Shown one piece after another: positions 27,330 to 37,723 of a stretch of 64,000 bases of DNA. Each line of letters opens with the position of its first letter. Within the stretch, counting starts at the first letter, position 1. The translations under genes and the position numbers were made by a program. This DNA comes from Bacillus sp. FJAT-50079 (lineage in GTDB: Bacteria > Bacillota > Bacilli > Bacillales > Bacillaceae_C). The stretch is from the NCBI RefSeq assembly GCF_018343515.1, contig NZ_JAGYPD010000001.1, positions 248,001 through 312,000 of the forward strand. Direction: 5' to 3'. The notes under the pieces are model-generated. The model was given only the letters and a program-made list of their open reading frames with translations. It made no database searches and was not told the origin of the DNA.

Positions 27330-27561
27330 AGAGGCTGGGACATATCTAAAGTAATCAAGTCCATAGGCGAACAATGTATTGCATTAGCGTAGGAAATATA
27401 CGTAGACTCCTGCGGGGGAAAGGCATCGGTGAGACCCCGCAGTGCACAGCACGGGGAGACTCACCAGCCGCCCGCGGAAAGCGAAGTATATTTCCAAGCG
27501 AGTTATTTGCAGTTGCTATCGTTCGCATTTGGATTTTTATAAAAGCTTTTTCCTAGCCTCT
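27330..27561 (+). repeat. Bacillaceae-type GC-rich palindromic repeat (MITE/REP-like)
   Basis: About 232 bases, far richer in GC than its surroundings. It starts gaggctgggacata and ends with an imperfect inverted copy (…tcctagcctct). Inside are the blocks agactcctgcggg, gagaccccgcag and ccgcccgcggaaagcgaag, which I recall from a non-coding repeat scattered through many Bacillaceae genomes. It can fold into a long cruciform. It has inserted between the permease and kinase genes of one operon. No other copy was seen in the window. Confidence 0.75.
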
Positions 27562-27711
27562 AGTTAATTGGGGCTTATTTAGTTCTATAAAATCTCCTCG
27601 CGGTTTTCTTCTTCTTTTGCTAGAAAAATAAATAATTAAGCCGCTACAAGACTTGGAATATTAAGAGCAATACATAATTGCTCAATATATGATGAAGGGA
27701 GCAATCAAAGT

Positions 27712-28890
27712 ATGAAAAGTATCTCATTTGGTTTCACGGCTAATATTGATTTGTTGGCCAATGTTACCGAACAGTTTTATGAAGAAATTAAGGCGAATGC
27801 TACTGGCGAAATTGACACAGTCATTGATACGTGGGAGAAGTTTTGCATGGCGGTAGCATCGAATATAAAGAAAGGAAGTGGCGCCGAGTATATTGTAACT
27901 GAGCCATCAATCCTATCTCGCTTGGAAAAGGCATTGAAATGGAAAAAAGCAATTGGTGGAACCGGCATACAAGCTGGGTGTGCAGCTAGTCGTGCAGGAT
28001 ACACTTCCATTGTAAATATACCTGTCATATCCGAAGAGTTAGCCTCTTTAGTTTCAGATTACGAGAATTTAAAACTAATACCGAAACGGACAGGCGAAGT
28101 CCCAAAACATTATATTTTGGAATATGATAACGGTATAACTTCAAATAGAATTATCTTTCGAAAAGACAACGAGTTTTCTTCAAATATGATTGGAGACGCT
28201 TTTGTAAACGAATTTTTAAACGTAGAAAATAATGTTCATTGGTTGCTAATTTCAGGATATAATTCGTTTGATAGTAGTGATGAAATTTCGCATTTTTTAC
28301 AAGAAACAGTGGATGTATTAAAGTTAATGGGGAAAAGAAAACCAAAGGTTCATTTAGAACTCGCCTCAATATGGTCGTTGAATGAACAAAGGAAAATCAT
28401 AAAAAATATGAAAGGGTGTATTGATAGTATAGGAATGAATGAAGATGAATTTCACGATTTATTTGAACTAAAAAAACCATTACTAGAATATGAGGATGAA
28501 CAGTTAATAAACTCAATTGATGAAGCGTATGAGCATTTAGGTGTTTCTCACTTTATCCTTCATACAAAGCAATTTTCCCTAGCTAAGTCTACTCAATATG
28601 ATACTAATCTATGGGAGACTTCATTACGAAATGGAAACCAATTTGCCTTTGCTAGAGCCTCAACTGGGAAAATATGTAGCAAAAATGAAATTAAGTCATT
28701 AGCTGAACAATCACCACTAAATCCAAGAGGAGAAAAATTAAGAGATATCACGAATGAACGCAAAGATATTACCATTTGTCCAGGTTATATCGGAAAAATT
28801 ACGAGTACTACCGGATTGGGAGATACCTTCACTGCTGGCTTGCTCGTTGAAGCCCCAAATAAATTTATTGAATTGGTAAAAATGACATGA
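27712..28890 (+). CDS. ADP-dependent glucokinase/phosphofructokinase-family sugar kinase
   Basis: 392 residues of the ADP_PFK_GK family, best known from archaeal modified glycolysis. The NxxE metal motif is N243-E246 (NEDE), GLGDTFTAG near the C-terminus carries the catalytic Asp371, and IGGTGIQAGCAASRAG contacts the sugar. Members use ADP rather than ATP, but bacterial relatives may not; the donor cannot be told from sequence. It lies after aldolase, isomerase and importer genes, so it probably phosphorylates the ketose made by the isomerase. Start follows GAAGGGAGC. Confidence 0.8.
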   Translation: MKSISFGFTANIDLLANVTEQFYEEIKANATGEIDTVIDTWEKFCMAVASNIKKGSGAEYIVTEPSILSRLEKALKWKKAIGGTGIQAGCAASRAGYTSIVNIPVISEELASLVSDYENLKLIPKRTGEVPKHYILEYDNGITSNRIIFRKDNEFSSNMIGDAFVNEFLNVENNVHWLLISGYNSFDSSDEISHFLQETVDVLKLMGKRKPKVHLELASIWSLNEQRKIIKNMKGCIDSIGMNEDEFHDLFELKKPLLEYEDEQLINSIDEAYEHLGVSHFILHTKQFSLAKSTQYDTNLWETSLRNGNQFAFARASTGKICSKNEIKSLAEQSPLNPRGEKLRDITNERKDITICPGYIGKITSTTGLGDTFTAGLLVEAPNKFIELVKMT

Positions 28891-28954
28891 TCATTAAATG
28901 GGGATTAGGGAAATTTACAAAAACAATACGAATTGGATACGGAAGGAGGATTTT

Positions 28955-29812
28955 ATGTCGACCGTAAGAGAAAATAATTTATTAAATATTGTCAATAGCA
29001 TTTATCCAACACTACATGAGGCAGAACGAAAAGTGGCCAACTATGTAATAACAGAATATTATAACGTGATCGATATGAGCGTGGCCGAGCTCTCAGAGCA
29101 ATGTGATGTTAGTGAAGCAACCATTGTCAGATTCTGCAAAAAAATCGGACTGAAAGGCTTCCATCATTTTAAAATAACATTAGCTAGGGAAATCAATAAT
29201 CCAGAAAAGACTACACATTCACCAACTGTAAATTTAGATAATATTGAAGAATCCATCCAAAATATTTATGCGTATAAGATTGATGAACTGAAACAAACCG
29301 CTTCTTTTCTTGACCCACAAGCTGTGCAAAAATGCCTCGACCTTATAGAAAAGAGCAGTATTGTTCACTTTGTTGCTGCCGGTAATTCTATTCCAGCCGC
29401 TTTAGATGGAGCCTATAAATTTAATCAAATCGGAATTCGCTCGATTGTAAATACAACTCCTGAAATGCAAGTAAACCTTGCCCAAACGTTAACAGAAAAT
29501 GATGTGGTGATCGGAATATCAAATTCGGGAAACTCGAAACTCTTACTTCAAATATTTGAAATTGCTAAGAAAAGAAAAGCTTCAACGATTAGCATCACGA
29601 ATCATTTTAAGTCTCCCCTTTCTCGTATGTCAGATATTCAGCTAACGAGCATTACAAATGAAAAACTGTTTTTTAAAGAATTTAGTTTCTCAAGAGTCCC
29701 GGCGATTTCAGTGATTGACACGTTATTCCTCCTATTATCGAAGATCAACTTCGATAATTCATTTGAATCTATTAGCGATTTAGAACAGCGATTATCGGAT
29801 TATAAATATTGA
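28955..29812 (+). CDS. MurR/RpiR-family transcriptional regulator (aldolase operon)
   Basis: 285 residues from the ATG at 28955, which follows GGAAGGAGG. HTH_6 domain with VAELSEQCDVSEATIVRFCK, then a SIS domain beginning VHFVAAGNSIPA and including GISNSGNSKLLLQIFEIAKK. Last gene of the operon and the likely ligand of the three palindromes at 22257-22327. The effector should be the phosphorylated ketose. Confidence 0.87.
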   Translation: MSTVRENNLLNIVNSIYPTLHEAERKVANYVITEYYNVIDMSVAELSEQCDVSEATIVRFCKKIGLKGFHHFKITLAREINNPEKTTHSPTVNLDNIEESIQNIYAYKIDELKQTASFLDPQAVQKCLDLIEKSSIVHFVAAGNSIPAALDGAYKFNQIGIRSIVNTTPEMQVNLAQTLTENDVVIGISNSGNSKLLLQIFEIAKKRKASTISITNHFKSPLSRMSDIQLTSITNEKLFFKEFSFSRVPAISVIDTLFLLLSKINFDNSFESISDLEQRLSDYKY

Positions 29813-30487
29813 GGATGCGATTGAAATTTATGGGATAAGTTTGTGTTTTTTATTAGAGGATGCAGATTGAGCATAGTGAGTGTTTAATAAGGACAGCATA
29901 TGGTGGGTAGAAGAAATTAGCTATCCACAACAAAAGCGAGCTGATTATTATATATATCATTGTTGAGATAGCAAAGAGGGAAATGTACTAGATCAGTACT
30001 ATTTCTTCGCTGTCTTTTAGAGATGCTTCCCTATATGAATTTTAGAGATGTAAGTACCTTAGAACAATTACTTCCTTGGTCACCAACATTACTACCATAT
30101 GCATTAATTTTAGTAAGTTATCTAAGAAATCCCCATCTGGGAATAGGTGGGGATTATTGGTTACATTATCTATATAACTACAATTTTTTCTTACCCTCAT
30201 GTAAGAGTCCCGAGTCACATAAATTAAATGCATTACCTACATTTTCTATTTGCAAAAGAATTTCTGAACTCCTTAATTATTGAAAGTAATGTATAGTAGC
30301 TTAACAACCGATACTTTAGACCTATTAATTTCAGGCATCATTATCAATTTAATAAATAATTGAATTTTACCTTTATGATTTGGTGCTTTAAGAAATGGAT
30401 AGAAAAAAAATAGCTCTAAATGCGTTGTCCCTTTCCACTTGCCATCTCAAATATTTTTTGATCAACAGTTTGTTCAATATGTAAAAT
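29813..30487. other. intergenic stretch between sugar operon and capsule cluster
   Basis: Holds the terminator at 29966 and a smaller hairpin at 30128-30155 (atccccat / gtggggat type). Open frames on both strands between 30023 and 30283 have no ribosome binding site or recognisable motif and are probably chance. Confidence 0.35.
29966..30018 (+). terminator. probable terminator of the aldolase operon
   Basis: Imperfect long stem from agatagcaaag to ctttgctatct-like right arm (cttcgctgtct) with tttt at 30015-30018, about 150 bases after the regulator stop. Confidence 0.5.
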
Positions 30488-31138
30488 TTAAAGAATCCAT
30501 TTAACATCCTTTTTAATAAGCTTCGCAGGAACTCCACCAACCACCGAGTTAGACGGAATATCTTTTGTAACTACTGTTCCAGCTGCAATAACCGAACCAC
30601 TACCGATAGTCACTCCTTTTAATATCGTAACCCTACTCCCTATCCAAACATTATCACCTATTTTAATCGGACTGGTTGCTTCCGATTGTCCTTTTGCGAG
30701 TTGAAATGCATGGAAATCCGTATCCATGATTTGAACGTCCCATGAAATGGCACAGTTTTCTCCAATTTCAATAGATTTTTGGCAAATTATAGTGCTGTTC
30801 GAAGATATGAAACTACCATTTCCTATTTTCACATCTGCTTTCGGTCCAATGATGACCCTAACACCTGGTCCTAGCGATGCTTCGCCTTTTACATTAATTG
30901 TACTAAAATCCTCAAGTTGCAAAACAGTCCTATCCAATTTCTTTTGACCTATTTCCCCCACACGAGTTTCATACTGCCCCATGTACAATCTTCGGACATC
31001 AAATTTGGAATTTTTCTTAGCTTTTATAATAGAATTCCAGTTTGCTCTGATTGGCACACTTCTAGCTGTATTTTTTGAGTACTTATACGAAAAGTATATA
31101 CTTTTTATTACACGTCCAAGTTTAAATAAAACTCCCAT
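30488..31138 (-). CDS. hexapeptide-repeat acyltransferase
   Basis: 216 residues from the ATG at 31138, which follows GAGGTG; a longer frame upstream is hydrophobic and lacks a signal. The C-terminal two thirds form a left-handed beta-helix (repeats such as [48 protein letters not shown]), like maltose/galactoside O-acetyltransferases and capsule acetyltransferases. At the far end of the capsule cluster but separated by a dead gene and about 1.4 kb, so membership is likely, not certain. Acceptor unknown. Confidence 0.8.
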   Translation of the reverse strand: MGVLFKLGRVIKSIYFSYKYSKNTARSVPIRANWNSIIKAKKNSKFDVRRLYMGQYETRVGEIGQKKLDRTVLQLEDFSTINVKGEASLGPGVRVIIGPKADVKIGNGSFISSNSTIICQKSIEIGENCAISWDVQIMDTDFHAFQLAKGQSEATSPIKIGDNVWIGSRVTILKGVTIGSGSVIAAGTVVTKDIPSNSVVGGVPAKLIKKDVKWIL

Positions 31139-31797
31139 TTTTTTCACCTCTAGGCTATTATAGCGCATAAAAAGTAGTAATAAATAACAATTATGCAATA
31201 ATGTGAAATACGTTTTATGAGGCTGTTGAGAATGAAAAATTTCGATCATCACTAAACCTTATTAATAGGGATTAGCGGTTGGATTAACTCCCCCCCCCGC
31301 GCAAGATGTGGGGGGCAAAAGTGGATTAGTTTTTGTCCATTAGCGTCTAAAATATAATCTAATGTATTTTTTCGTTCTTGTGAGATCATGCTGATAATAA
31401 ACATACCAAAAGAACAATGAAAGAATATTACTATTCATATAATCACCTGCTAAATATTGGTGAACAGTGGATTTAAATCATGATTGTTGCAATATTTAAT
31501 TTGCCACTTTAGTCAGATAAAATCAATATTACAGGTATGAATACAATACTTCATACAGTATGGATTGGTATTTTGAAGATAAAGTATCCTGTATGTTTTT
31601 GTATAATAAATTATTGATAGTGTACATTTCATAGCCATAGATGAACTCTCAGTTTGTTTAAGCCTATAAAATAGGTTCTCCAAACAAAAAATACAAAAGG
31701 AATTAAATTTCTGGAAGCTTTGTTTTTAATCCCTTATAATTCCCTTTAAATGTACCTAAATCTCGGTTCGCTCATTTTGTGGAACAAGATAGTGCCC
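31139..31797. other. intergenic stretch with poly-C hairpin
   Basis: Contains a run of nine C (about 31290-31298) that can pair with gggggg about 13 bases later. AT-rich otherwise. No gene recognised. Confidence 0.35.
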
Positions 31798-32553
31798 CTA
31801 TCCCGCCAATTTTGTACCACTTCTGATTATTTGAATCTGTTCTATTTTGTGAAGAGCATTAACATAATTTTTGTATATTATCATTTCTTCAAAGGTGAGA
31901 TTTGTTTGAATGCTGTTGTTTATAACTTTAAGATTATTACGAATTTCCCTATCGACCCTCCCATGAGGATCATCATATCTCATACTTGAATATTTAAGAG
32001 CTAGGTCACCTTTTAAGGTAAGAATGCTCTTTTGTTAGCGATTACCTTCACATTTAAAGTCGAGGGAATTATCGACCTCTCCCCCAACTGATCTACGATA
32101 TCTTTAAATCCTTCCATATTCACTTTAATGTAATAAATCAATTATAATATCAAGGACTCGTTTACTGTATTCATTGCCATTCCGATACCACCGAAAACGT
32201 AAGCATGATTAATTTTATCATTAATTTCTTTTCTAACAGTTTCCAATCGTGTATCACGAGGAATGCTCAACTTATTTACCGATTTTACTGTCATTACAAG
32301 CAACGTGTCTGAGCGCCCTCTATCCCCTGGTAGTTTGTCCCCCCTAAAATTAAGACAGAAAAAGGTACTGCTTTCTAATTCTACTGGTTCCTTTACTTCA
32401 GGAAGAAGTTCACTCGGAGAGTGGGTAGTAAGTGCTATTTTATAAGTTTATCGTAAATAGAATAAGCATCTTACCACCCCCAACAGTAAGAAGAAAGAAC
32501 GCAATGATAGTAAATTTTAATACTCATCTTTTTTGGGACTTAGATCTTTCCAT
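31798..32553 (-). pseudogene. decayed LytR-CpsA-Psr (LCP) ligase gene
   Basis: Almost a whole LCP gene can be read in fragments on the minus strand. ATG at 32553 after GAGAGGAAG starts MERSKSQKR, then a TGA; the next pieces are VLKFTIIAFFLLTVGGG (membrane anchor), LPGDRGRSDTLLVMTV (about 32285-32340), KLSIPRDTR, KINHAYVFGGIGMAMNTV, VNMEGFKDIVDQLG and LALKYSSMRYDDPHGRVDRE. The tail NLTFEEM...GTKLAG ends at 31798. Stops and frameshifts separate the pieces. Intact LCP proteins attach capsule or teichoic acid to peptidoglycan. It lies beyond the 3' end of the capsule operon. Confidence 0.85.
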
Positions 32554-32581
32554 TGCTACTTCCTCTCAACTTTAAATGTGC

Positions 32582-34321
32582 CTATACCTTTACTACCCCT
32601 TTCAACAATTCCATAACTTCATTCTCAAGAGACTTCAATTTCCCTTGACTATCCACCAATGAATTACCTTTTACAGCAAAATAAAATTTACATTTGGGTT
32701 CGGTTCCTGATGGGCGTACACAGAACCATGATCCGTCTTCTAAGTTAAATTTCAAAACATTTGATTTTGGTAATTGAAGCAATGTTGTGAAACCAGTATT
32801 TATATCTATACATTGGCCCGTTGCATAGTCCTCCATTTCAATCACCATAATACCATTGACCAATTTCGGTGGTTGATTACGGAATGATTCCAATATCTCT
32901 GTAATCTGGTTCACACCACATTTACCCTTCAGCGTCAATGAGCGAAGTGACTCTTGATAATATCCATACTTTTCGAAGATTTCCATCAATGCATCATATA
33001 GAGATTTACCTTGCATTTTGTAATAAGCTGCTACTTCAGCAACAAAAACAGCTGACTGAACAGCATCCTTATCCCGAACAAAATCACCAATTAAATAACC
33101 GTAACTTTCCTCATATCCAAATAAAAAGTGATGTTCACAACTTTGCTCGAACTCTTTAATCTTTTCCCCTATAAATTTAAAGCCAGTTAATGTATCCATT
33201 GTTTTTATGCCATAGTGTGATGCAATCATTCGACCAATTTCGGAAGTGACAATTGTTTTAATGACGACTCCACTAGGGAGTAACGTGCCATTTTTCTTTT
33301 TCTGATCGAGCAAATACTGAAGCATTAAAGCTCCGACCTGATTTCCAGTTAAAACAACGTATTTCCCCATATTATTTTTGACCGCAACACCAAGTCGATC
33401 CGCATCTGGGTCAGTTCCTATTAAAATATCTGCATTTATTTCCTCTCCATAACGTATGGCAAGTTCAAATGCAGCATGTTCTTCGGGATTTGGTGATGCT
33501 ACTGTTGTAAAATTCGGATCTGGTAATTCCTGCTCTTTTACAATTGTCAAGTTTTCGAAGCCAAACGCTGCCAATCCATCTCGAACAGATTGATTTGCAG
33601 TTCCGTGAAGTGGAGTAAATACGATAGAGAGTTCTTTTCCTACTTGCTTAACTACTTCTCGATTTAATTGAATTAATTTCAATTTTTCAGTATAAGCATC
33701 GTCTACTTCTTTACCAATATATAATAGAAGACCCCTATCCAAAAGATCATCTTCGTGAGTAAACTCAATTGTTAACTCGTCGCCGACCCCACGGACGAAT
33801 CGAGTAATTGTATCTGCAGCTGCCAGTGGAATTTGCCCACCATCTTCACCGTACACCTTAAACCCATTATATTCTGGTGGATTATGACTTGCCGTAATTA
33901 CAACTCCTGCAAAAGCATGTAAGTACCTCACAGCAAATGATAATACCGGGGTAGGGCGTAAACCATCAAATAGATAGACCTTAATCCCATGTTTTCCTGC
34001 TGTTTTTGCTACTTCTAGTGCAAATTCAGGTGACATGTGCCGGGAATCATAAGCAATCACTAATCCGCGAGCCTTAGCTTCATCCCCTTGCCAAGCAATG
34101 TACCGAGCGAGACCTTCCGTTGCCTTTCGAACCGTATAAATATTCATTCTGTTTGTTCCAGGTCCCAGCACACCACGCATTCCACCTGTTCCAAACTCTA
34201 AATCTTTATAAAAGCTATCTTCTAATAATTTTTTATTAGATTGTATTTCGATTAATTGCTGTCTTAACTTTGCATCTAAATTTGAAAATTCAAACCATTT
34301 ATTCACTACACTATTCCACAT
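32582..34321 (-). CDS. pgcA: phosphoglucomutase/phosphomannomutase
   Basis: 579 residues from the ATG at 34321, matching the length and N-terminal pattern of B. subtilis PgcA ([14 protein letters not shown]). The catalytic phosphoserine is in [11 protein letters not shown], the metal loop in [10 protein letters not shown] and the phosphate-binding loop in [12 protein letters not shown]. It interconverts hexose 6-phosphate and 1-phosphate, supplying glucose-1-P to GalU (43427) and mannose-1-P to ManC (34498). Last intact gene of the main capsule operon. The ribosome binding site AAGGAGG is 13 bases away, rather far; an upstream ATG at 34381 is less likely. Confidence 0.9.
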   Translation of the reverse strand: MWNSVVNKWFEFSNLDAKLRQQLIEIQSNKKLLEDSFYKDLEFGTGGMRGVLGPGTNRMNIYTVRKATEGLARYIAWQGDEAKARGLVIAYDSRHMSPEFALEVAKTAGKHGIKVYLFDGLRPTPVLSFAVRYLHAFAGVVITASHNPPEYNGFKVYGEDGGQIPLAAADTITRFVRGVGDELTIEFTHEDDLLDRGLLLYIGKEVDDAYTEKLKLIQLNREVVKQVGKELSIVFTPLHGTANQSVRDGLAAFGFENLTIVKEQELPDPNFTTVASPNPEEHAAFELAIRYGEEINADILIGTDPDADRLGVAVKNNMGKYVVLTGNQVGALMLQYLLDQKKKNGTLLPSGVVIKTIVTSEIGRMIASHYGIKTMDTLTGFKFIGEKIKEFEQSCEHHFLFGYEESYGYLIGDFVRDKDAVQSAVFVAEVAAYYKMQGKSLYDALMEIFEKYGYYQESLRSLTLKGKCGVNQITEILESFRNQPPKLVNGIMVIEMEDYATGQCIDINTGFTTLLQLPKSNVLKFNLEDGSWFCVRPSGTEPKCKFYFAVKGNSLVDSQGKLKSLENEVMELLKGVVKV

Positions 34322-34497
34322 TAAAAATGTTTGCCTCCTTGCAAAAAGAAATTTGCACTTAAATTTATTAGTTTTTTTCAATCTATAAAGAAGAATAAAA
34401 TTTATACCACCTTATATATCTTCGATTTTTATTGAAATCGGATATATCTTAACTAGAATAAATATAGCCAGGTTACCTAAGTAATCCCGGCCAAGAT

Positions 34498-35874
34498 TTA
34501 TATTTTCGCAAACTTACAATTTTGCTCAATTTCTTCCCAAGTCATAAATATACGAACGATGTCCTCTTCAACTAGTTCGGTACCCTTTTGTACTTCAATA
34601 AATTCGAGGTCAGTTATCGCTTTAATAGCATGTCTGTCCCCCGGATCGATTTTCAATACATCTCCAGGTTTTACTTTACATATCTCATCGTTAAAGGCAA
34701 ATTCCCCTTCACCTTTAATAATTGTCCATACTTCACTTCTGTAAAAATGCTTTTGATAACTTAAATTTCTACCGGCTTTTACACCGATTCGTTTCGTCAA
34801 CACTTCTTGATCACCTTTATACTTAACATGATCGAGAACACGGTACCATCCCCACCTACGTTCTTCATACATAGGACGATCGTCAAAGGACTCGATGAGC
34901 TCTTTAATCGCCGGGCTTTTCTCTTTATCCGCAACTAAAATTCCATCAGGACTTACAGCAACAACGGCATTAGAAATACCTAGAACCGTAACTGGAATAT
35001 CTAATTCATTAATCAAGTGGGTATTCACGGAATCATTACTTAAGATTCCATTACCAATTTGTTCAGAAGCCATTTCTTCTGTCAGAGTATTCCAGGTTCC
35101 AAGGTCTTTCCAGTAACCATCATATGAGATTACAGTTATGTTTTTTGCCTTTTCAACAACTTCATAATCAAAGCTTATTTTTGGAAGTTCTTCATACCGC
35201 AATTTCAATTGATCATACGTAACAGGAAAGTTGTTAGCTTCTAATATCGAAATAAGATAACCTAGTCTAAAAGCAAATACACCACAATTCCATAAAGCAC
35301 CTTGCCCAATTAATTCTTTAGCTTGAAGTTCATCTGGTTTTTCTGTAAAACGTCTAACATGCTGATAGTCTAATACTAATTCTCCTTTTTTAGAAACAAT
35401 GTATCCATATTTTGAAGATGGGTAAGTTGGCTCAACCCCTATCAATGCTAAATCAGAAGCACTTTCTAAAACCACAGATTCCAAATCTTTTATTCTGTCG
35501 AAAAATCTATCTTCGACATAAGGATCAACCGGGAGAACAGCAACGACCTCTTCCAAATCGACCTCTTCCACACTATATAAAAAAGAAGCCGCTAAAGCGA
35601 TCGCAGGAAATGTATCACGGCGGCTTGGTTCAATAACTAAAGGCACTTGATATCCCAATTGGTTATGGATCATGTCCACCTGAGACTTACTAGTAGCGAT
35701 TACAGCAGAATTTTGAAGATGCACTCTATCAAGTTGTCGCCATACACGCTGGACCATTGATTCTAAATCATTGTTCTTGCCTTCAAGTACTTTCAAAAAT
35801 TGTTTTGAACGAGCATCGTTTGATAAAGGCCATAGCCTTTTTCCCGAACCACCTGACAATAAAACTAACTTCAC
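34498..35874 (-). CDS. manC: mannose-1-phosphate guanylyltransferase (ManC type)
   Basis: 458 residues from a GTG at 35874 after GAGGTG. VLLSGGSGKRLWPLS is the nucleotide-binding loop and RFTEKPD is the sugar-binding segment; the C-terminal about 100 residues are a cupin (FYRSEVWTIIKGEGEFAFN), as in two-domain ManC/XanB proteins. It makes GDP-mannose, so the capsule probably contains mannose or a GDP-mannose-derived sugar. No GDP-mannose dehydratase is seen here. Confidence 0.87.
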   Translation of the reverse strand: MKLVLLSGGSGKRLWPLSNDARSKQFLKVLEGKNNDLESMVQRVWRQLDRVHLQNSAVIATSKSQVDMIHNQLGYQVPLVIEPSRRDTFPAIALAASFLYSVEEVDLEEVVAVLPVDPYVEDRFFDRIKDLESVVLESASDLALIGVEPTYPSSKYGYIVSKKGELVLDYQHVRRFTEKPDELQAKELIGQGALWNCGVFAFRLGYLISILEANNFPVTYDQLKLRYEELPKISFDYEVVEKAKNITVISYDGYWKDLGTWNTLTEEMASEQIGNGILSNDSVNTHLINELDIPVTVLGISNAVVAVSPDGILVADKEKSPAIKELIESFDDRPMYEERRWGWYRVLDHVKYKGDQEVLTKRIGVKAGRNLSYQKHFYRSEVWTIIKGEGEFAFNDEICKVKPGDVLKIDPGDRHAIKAITDLEFIEVQKGTELVEEDIVRIFMTWEEIEQNCKFAKI

Positions 35875-36002
35875 TTACTACACCTCTCTAATCAATATTT
35901 TGATAATGAATTACTTCGAAATATACCTCGAATTGTTTAATGAGTATTACGGGACTTAATTTAAAATGAGCAATATTTAGATTTTAATTAAAGGACACGC
36001 AA

Positions 36003-37418
36003 TTAGTTTTCCTTCTGAATAGTTTTATTGGTTATAACAACTCCACTCATTAGATATAAAATACCCGAGGAAATAAAACTAATTGCTGATTCGCTAATCA
36101 TTGAGGAGCATAAAACTCCAATATTTAAAGCAGCGAATAACACAAATAATTCCCTCATGTATGGAGTCTTAACATGGCTTCTACGGAAAAAATTTATAAG
36201 TGTAAGGAAAAATAATAGAAATGGAACAGAAAATATTCCAATCTGACCTAAAAGCATTCCAATATAACTTTCACCAGCACCAATAACTTCTGAACTTCCG
36301 TCAGAGTAAAGTTTTGCGAAGTTACCAGCTTCTCCAAGACCTAGACCAAAAGGATTAGCAATAGTTAATTCGATATTATGGAATAGTCCGTTAATATGGT
36401 GTGGTAGTGATGAAAACAAACTTGCATTATTTATTATAAAGAAAGTAATAATAGTAAAGAAAAATAATGCTAAATAACCAATTGGTCTATATTTACTTCT
36501 AAAAATCTTAAAAATTATAGCAATACCTAGCGCAAAAATTCCTCCTTTCGATAAAGTTAATACTAGACCAATTAGTAAAATCACAGCAAACACATTCCTT
36601 TTTTTACCTGTAAACAATTTGGTGAATAACAAAATCCCAATTGGAAAAACTAGAAACTGCCCATACAATGTGGGATCTGCAACGAAGGATACGAGTCTTC
36701 TAAATGATGTACCTAATATTGCATAATAGTCAAATGTATAAAAATTACCAGGTAGGCCGCCAACGCCATAGGCCCAACTTTCCATTCCTTTACTTACTAA
36801 AAAATCAGTAATACCTATAGTAATCCAAAATTGATCTCCTAAGATGAACCTTTCTAAGTATCCAAAAAGGACAGAGATCACTGAGATATAAACTAAAAAC
36901 TTTAAAATTGTTATAGTTCTTTCTTTTGATATAAACATTAACCTACCTAGTAGAAATAGAATTACAGGTGTCGACAGCTGTCTATATTGAACTAGTTTAG
37001 CAAAAATAGGTGCATCACTTGGAACAAGTAGATATATACTCAGTATAATCAAATATAAAAACGCAAATAAATCAGGTAGTGTTATTTTGTACTTTTTAAA
37101 GTTGATAACATAAGCAACAACGAGACCAATATATACAAGCAAATCTTTCCCCAGTATAAATGCTTGGCTCGTTGAACCACCTAAATTTTTCGCCAGAATT
37201 ATAGCAATAAGATTTTGAAATACAACGTAAATTATTAATAGAATTAGAAATCTATGTGGCTTAGATACAATTGCAATACCTGTAATGATTAGAAATATAA
37301 TGAGAATCGTGGAAAATAGTATAAATATAATAATGGTGGGATTAAATAACATTAAACAAATAATTATTCCAAGTATGGCCAATACAAAATAATTATTCTT
37401 TATTGAAATATTATGCAT
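36003..37418 (-). CDS. O-antigen ligase/polymerase-like membrane protein (Wzy)
   Basis: 471 residues, about 11-12 predicted membrane helices and one large outer loop around FLVSKGMESWAYGVGGLPGN to GNFAKLYSDGSSEVIGAGES, with the FGLGLGEAGN motif typical of Wzy_C proteins. It probably polymerises lipid-linked repeat units outside the membrane. In the operon between WecG/TagA-like and ManC genes. Sequence conservation in this family is low, so the role rests on topology and context. Confidence 0.75.
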   Translation of the reverse strand: MHNISIKNNYFVLAILGIIICLMLFNPTIIIFILFSTILIIFLIITGIAIVSKPHRFLILLIIYVVFQNLIAIILAKNLGGSTSQAFILGKDLLVYIGLVVAYVINFKKYKITLPDLFAFLYLIILSIYLLVPSDAPIFAKLVQYRQLSTPVILFLLGRLMFISKERTITILKFLVYISVISVLFGYLERFILGDQFWITIGITDFLVSKGMESWAYGVGGLPGNFYTFDYYAILGTSFRRLVSFVADPTLYGQFLVFPIGILLFTKLFTGKKRNVFAVILLIGLVLTLSKGGIFALGIAIIFKIFRSKYRPIGYLALFFFTIITFFIINNASLFSSLPHHINGLFHNIELTIANPFGLGLGEAGNFAKLYSDGSSEVIGAGESYIGMLLGQIGIFSVPFLLFFLTLINFFRRSHVKTPYMRELFVLFAALNIGVLCSSMISESAISFISSGILYLMSGVVITNKTIQKEN

Positions 37419-37723
37419 TTAAAATACTCCTAGTTGGTTTTGTTGTCCCAAACAAGGTTTATGGTAGGGCATTTGGCTCCAATCCAATTTGGGATACTTT
37501 TTAATTCGGACTGCAAATCAGCATGCCCTTACACCTTATGAAGTTACTTAAGCGATCGACGGTATTATGATGAACATATAAGGTCATAAAGTAAATTGAA
37601 CAGACTCAATTTACTACGAATCTTTCTCATTTTTGATTTAATCAAAACAATAGTATTTTAAATCATTATATTTTCCATATATCTCTAAAACCTCCGGGCA
37701 ATTCATCAAAAATAAAACTAACA
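37419..37723. other. intergenic gap inside the capsule cluster
   Basis: 305 bases without a gene. A perfect 10-bp inverted repeat agtaaattga / tcaatttact lies at 37590-37615. No terminator with a U-tract; no repeat recognised. Confidence 0.35.

Noticed and set aside
27374-27556. 60-codon frame inside the GC-rich repeat
   Set aside because: The repeat is non-coding and palindromic; the frame follows from its GC-rich blocks.
30023-30283. Overlapping frames on both strands after the RpiR gene
   Set aside because: No start signals and no family pattern; both strands open by chance in AT-rich DNA.
31139-31252. Upstream extension of the acyltransferase frame
   Set aside because: Hydrophobic, not family-like, no ribosome binding site; the ATG at 31138 follows GAGGTG.
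31798-31983. A free-standing 61-residue protein
   Set aside because: Its sequence is the C-terminal part of the decayed LCP gene, so it is treated as part of that pseudogene.
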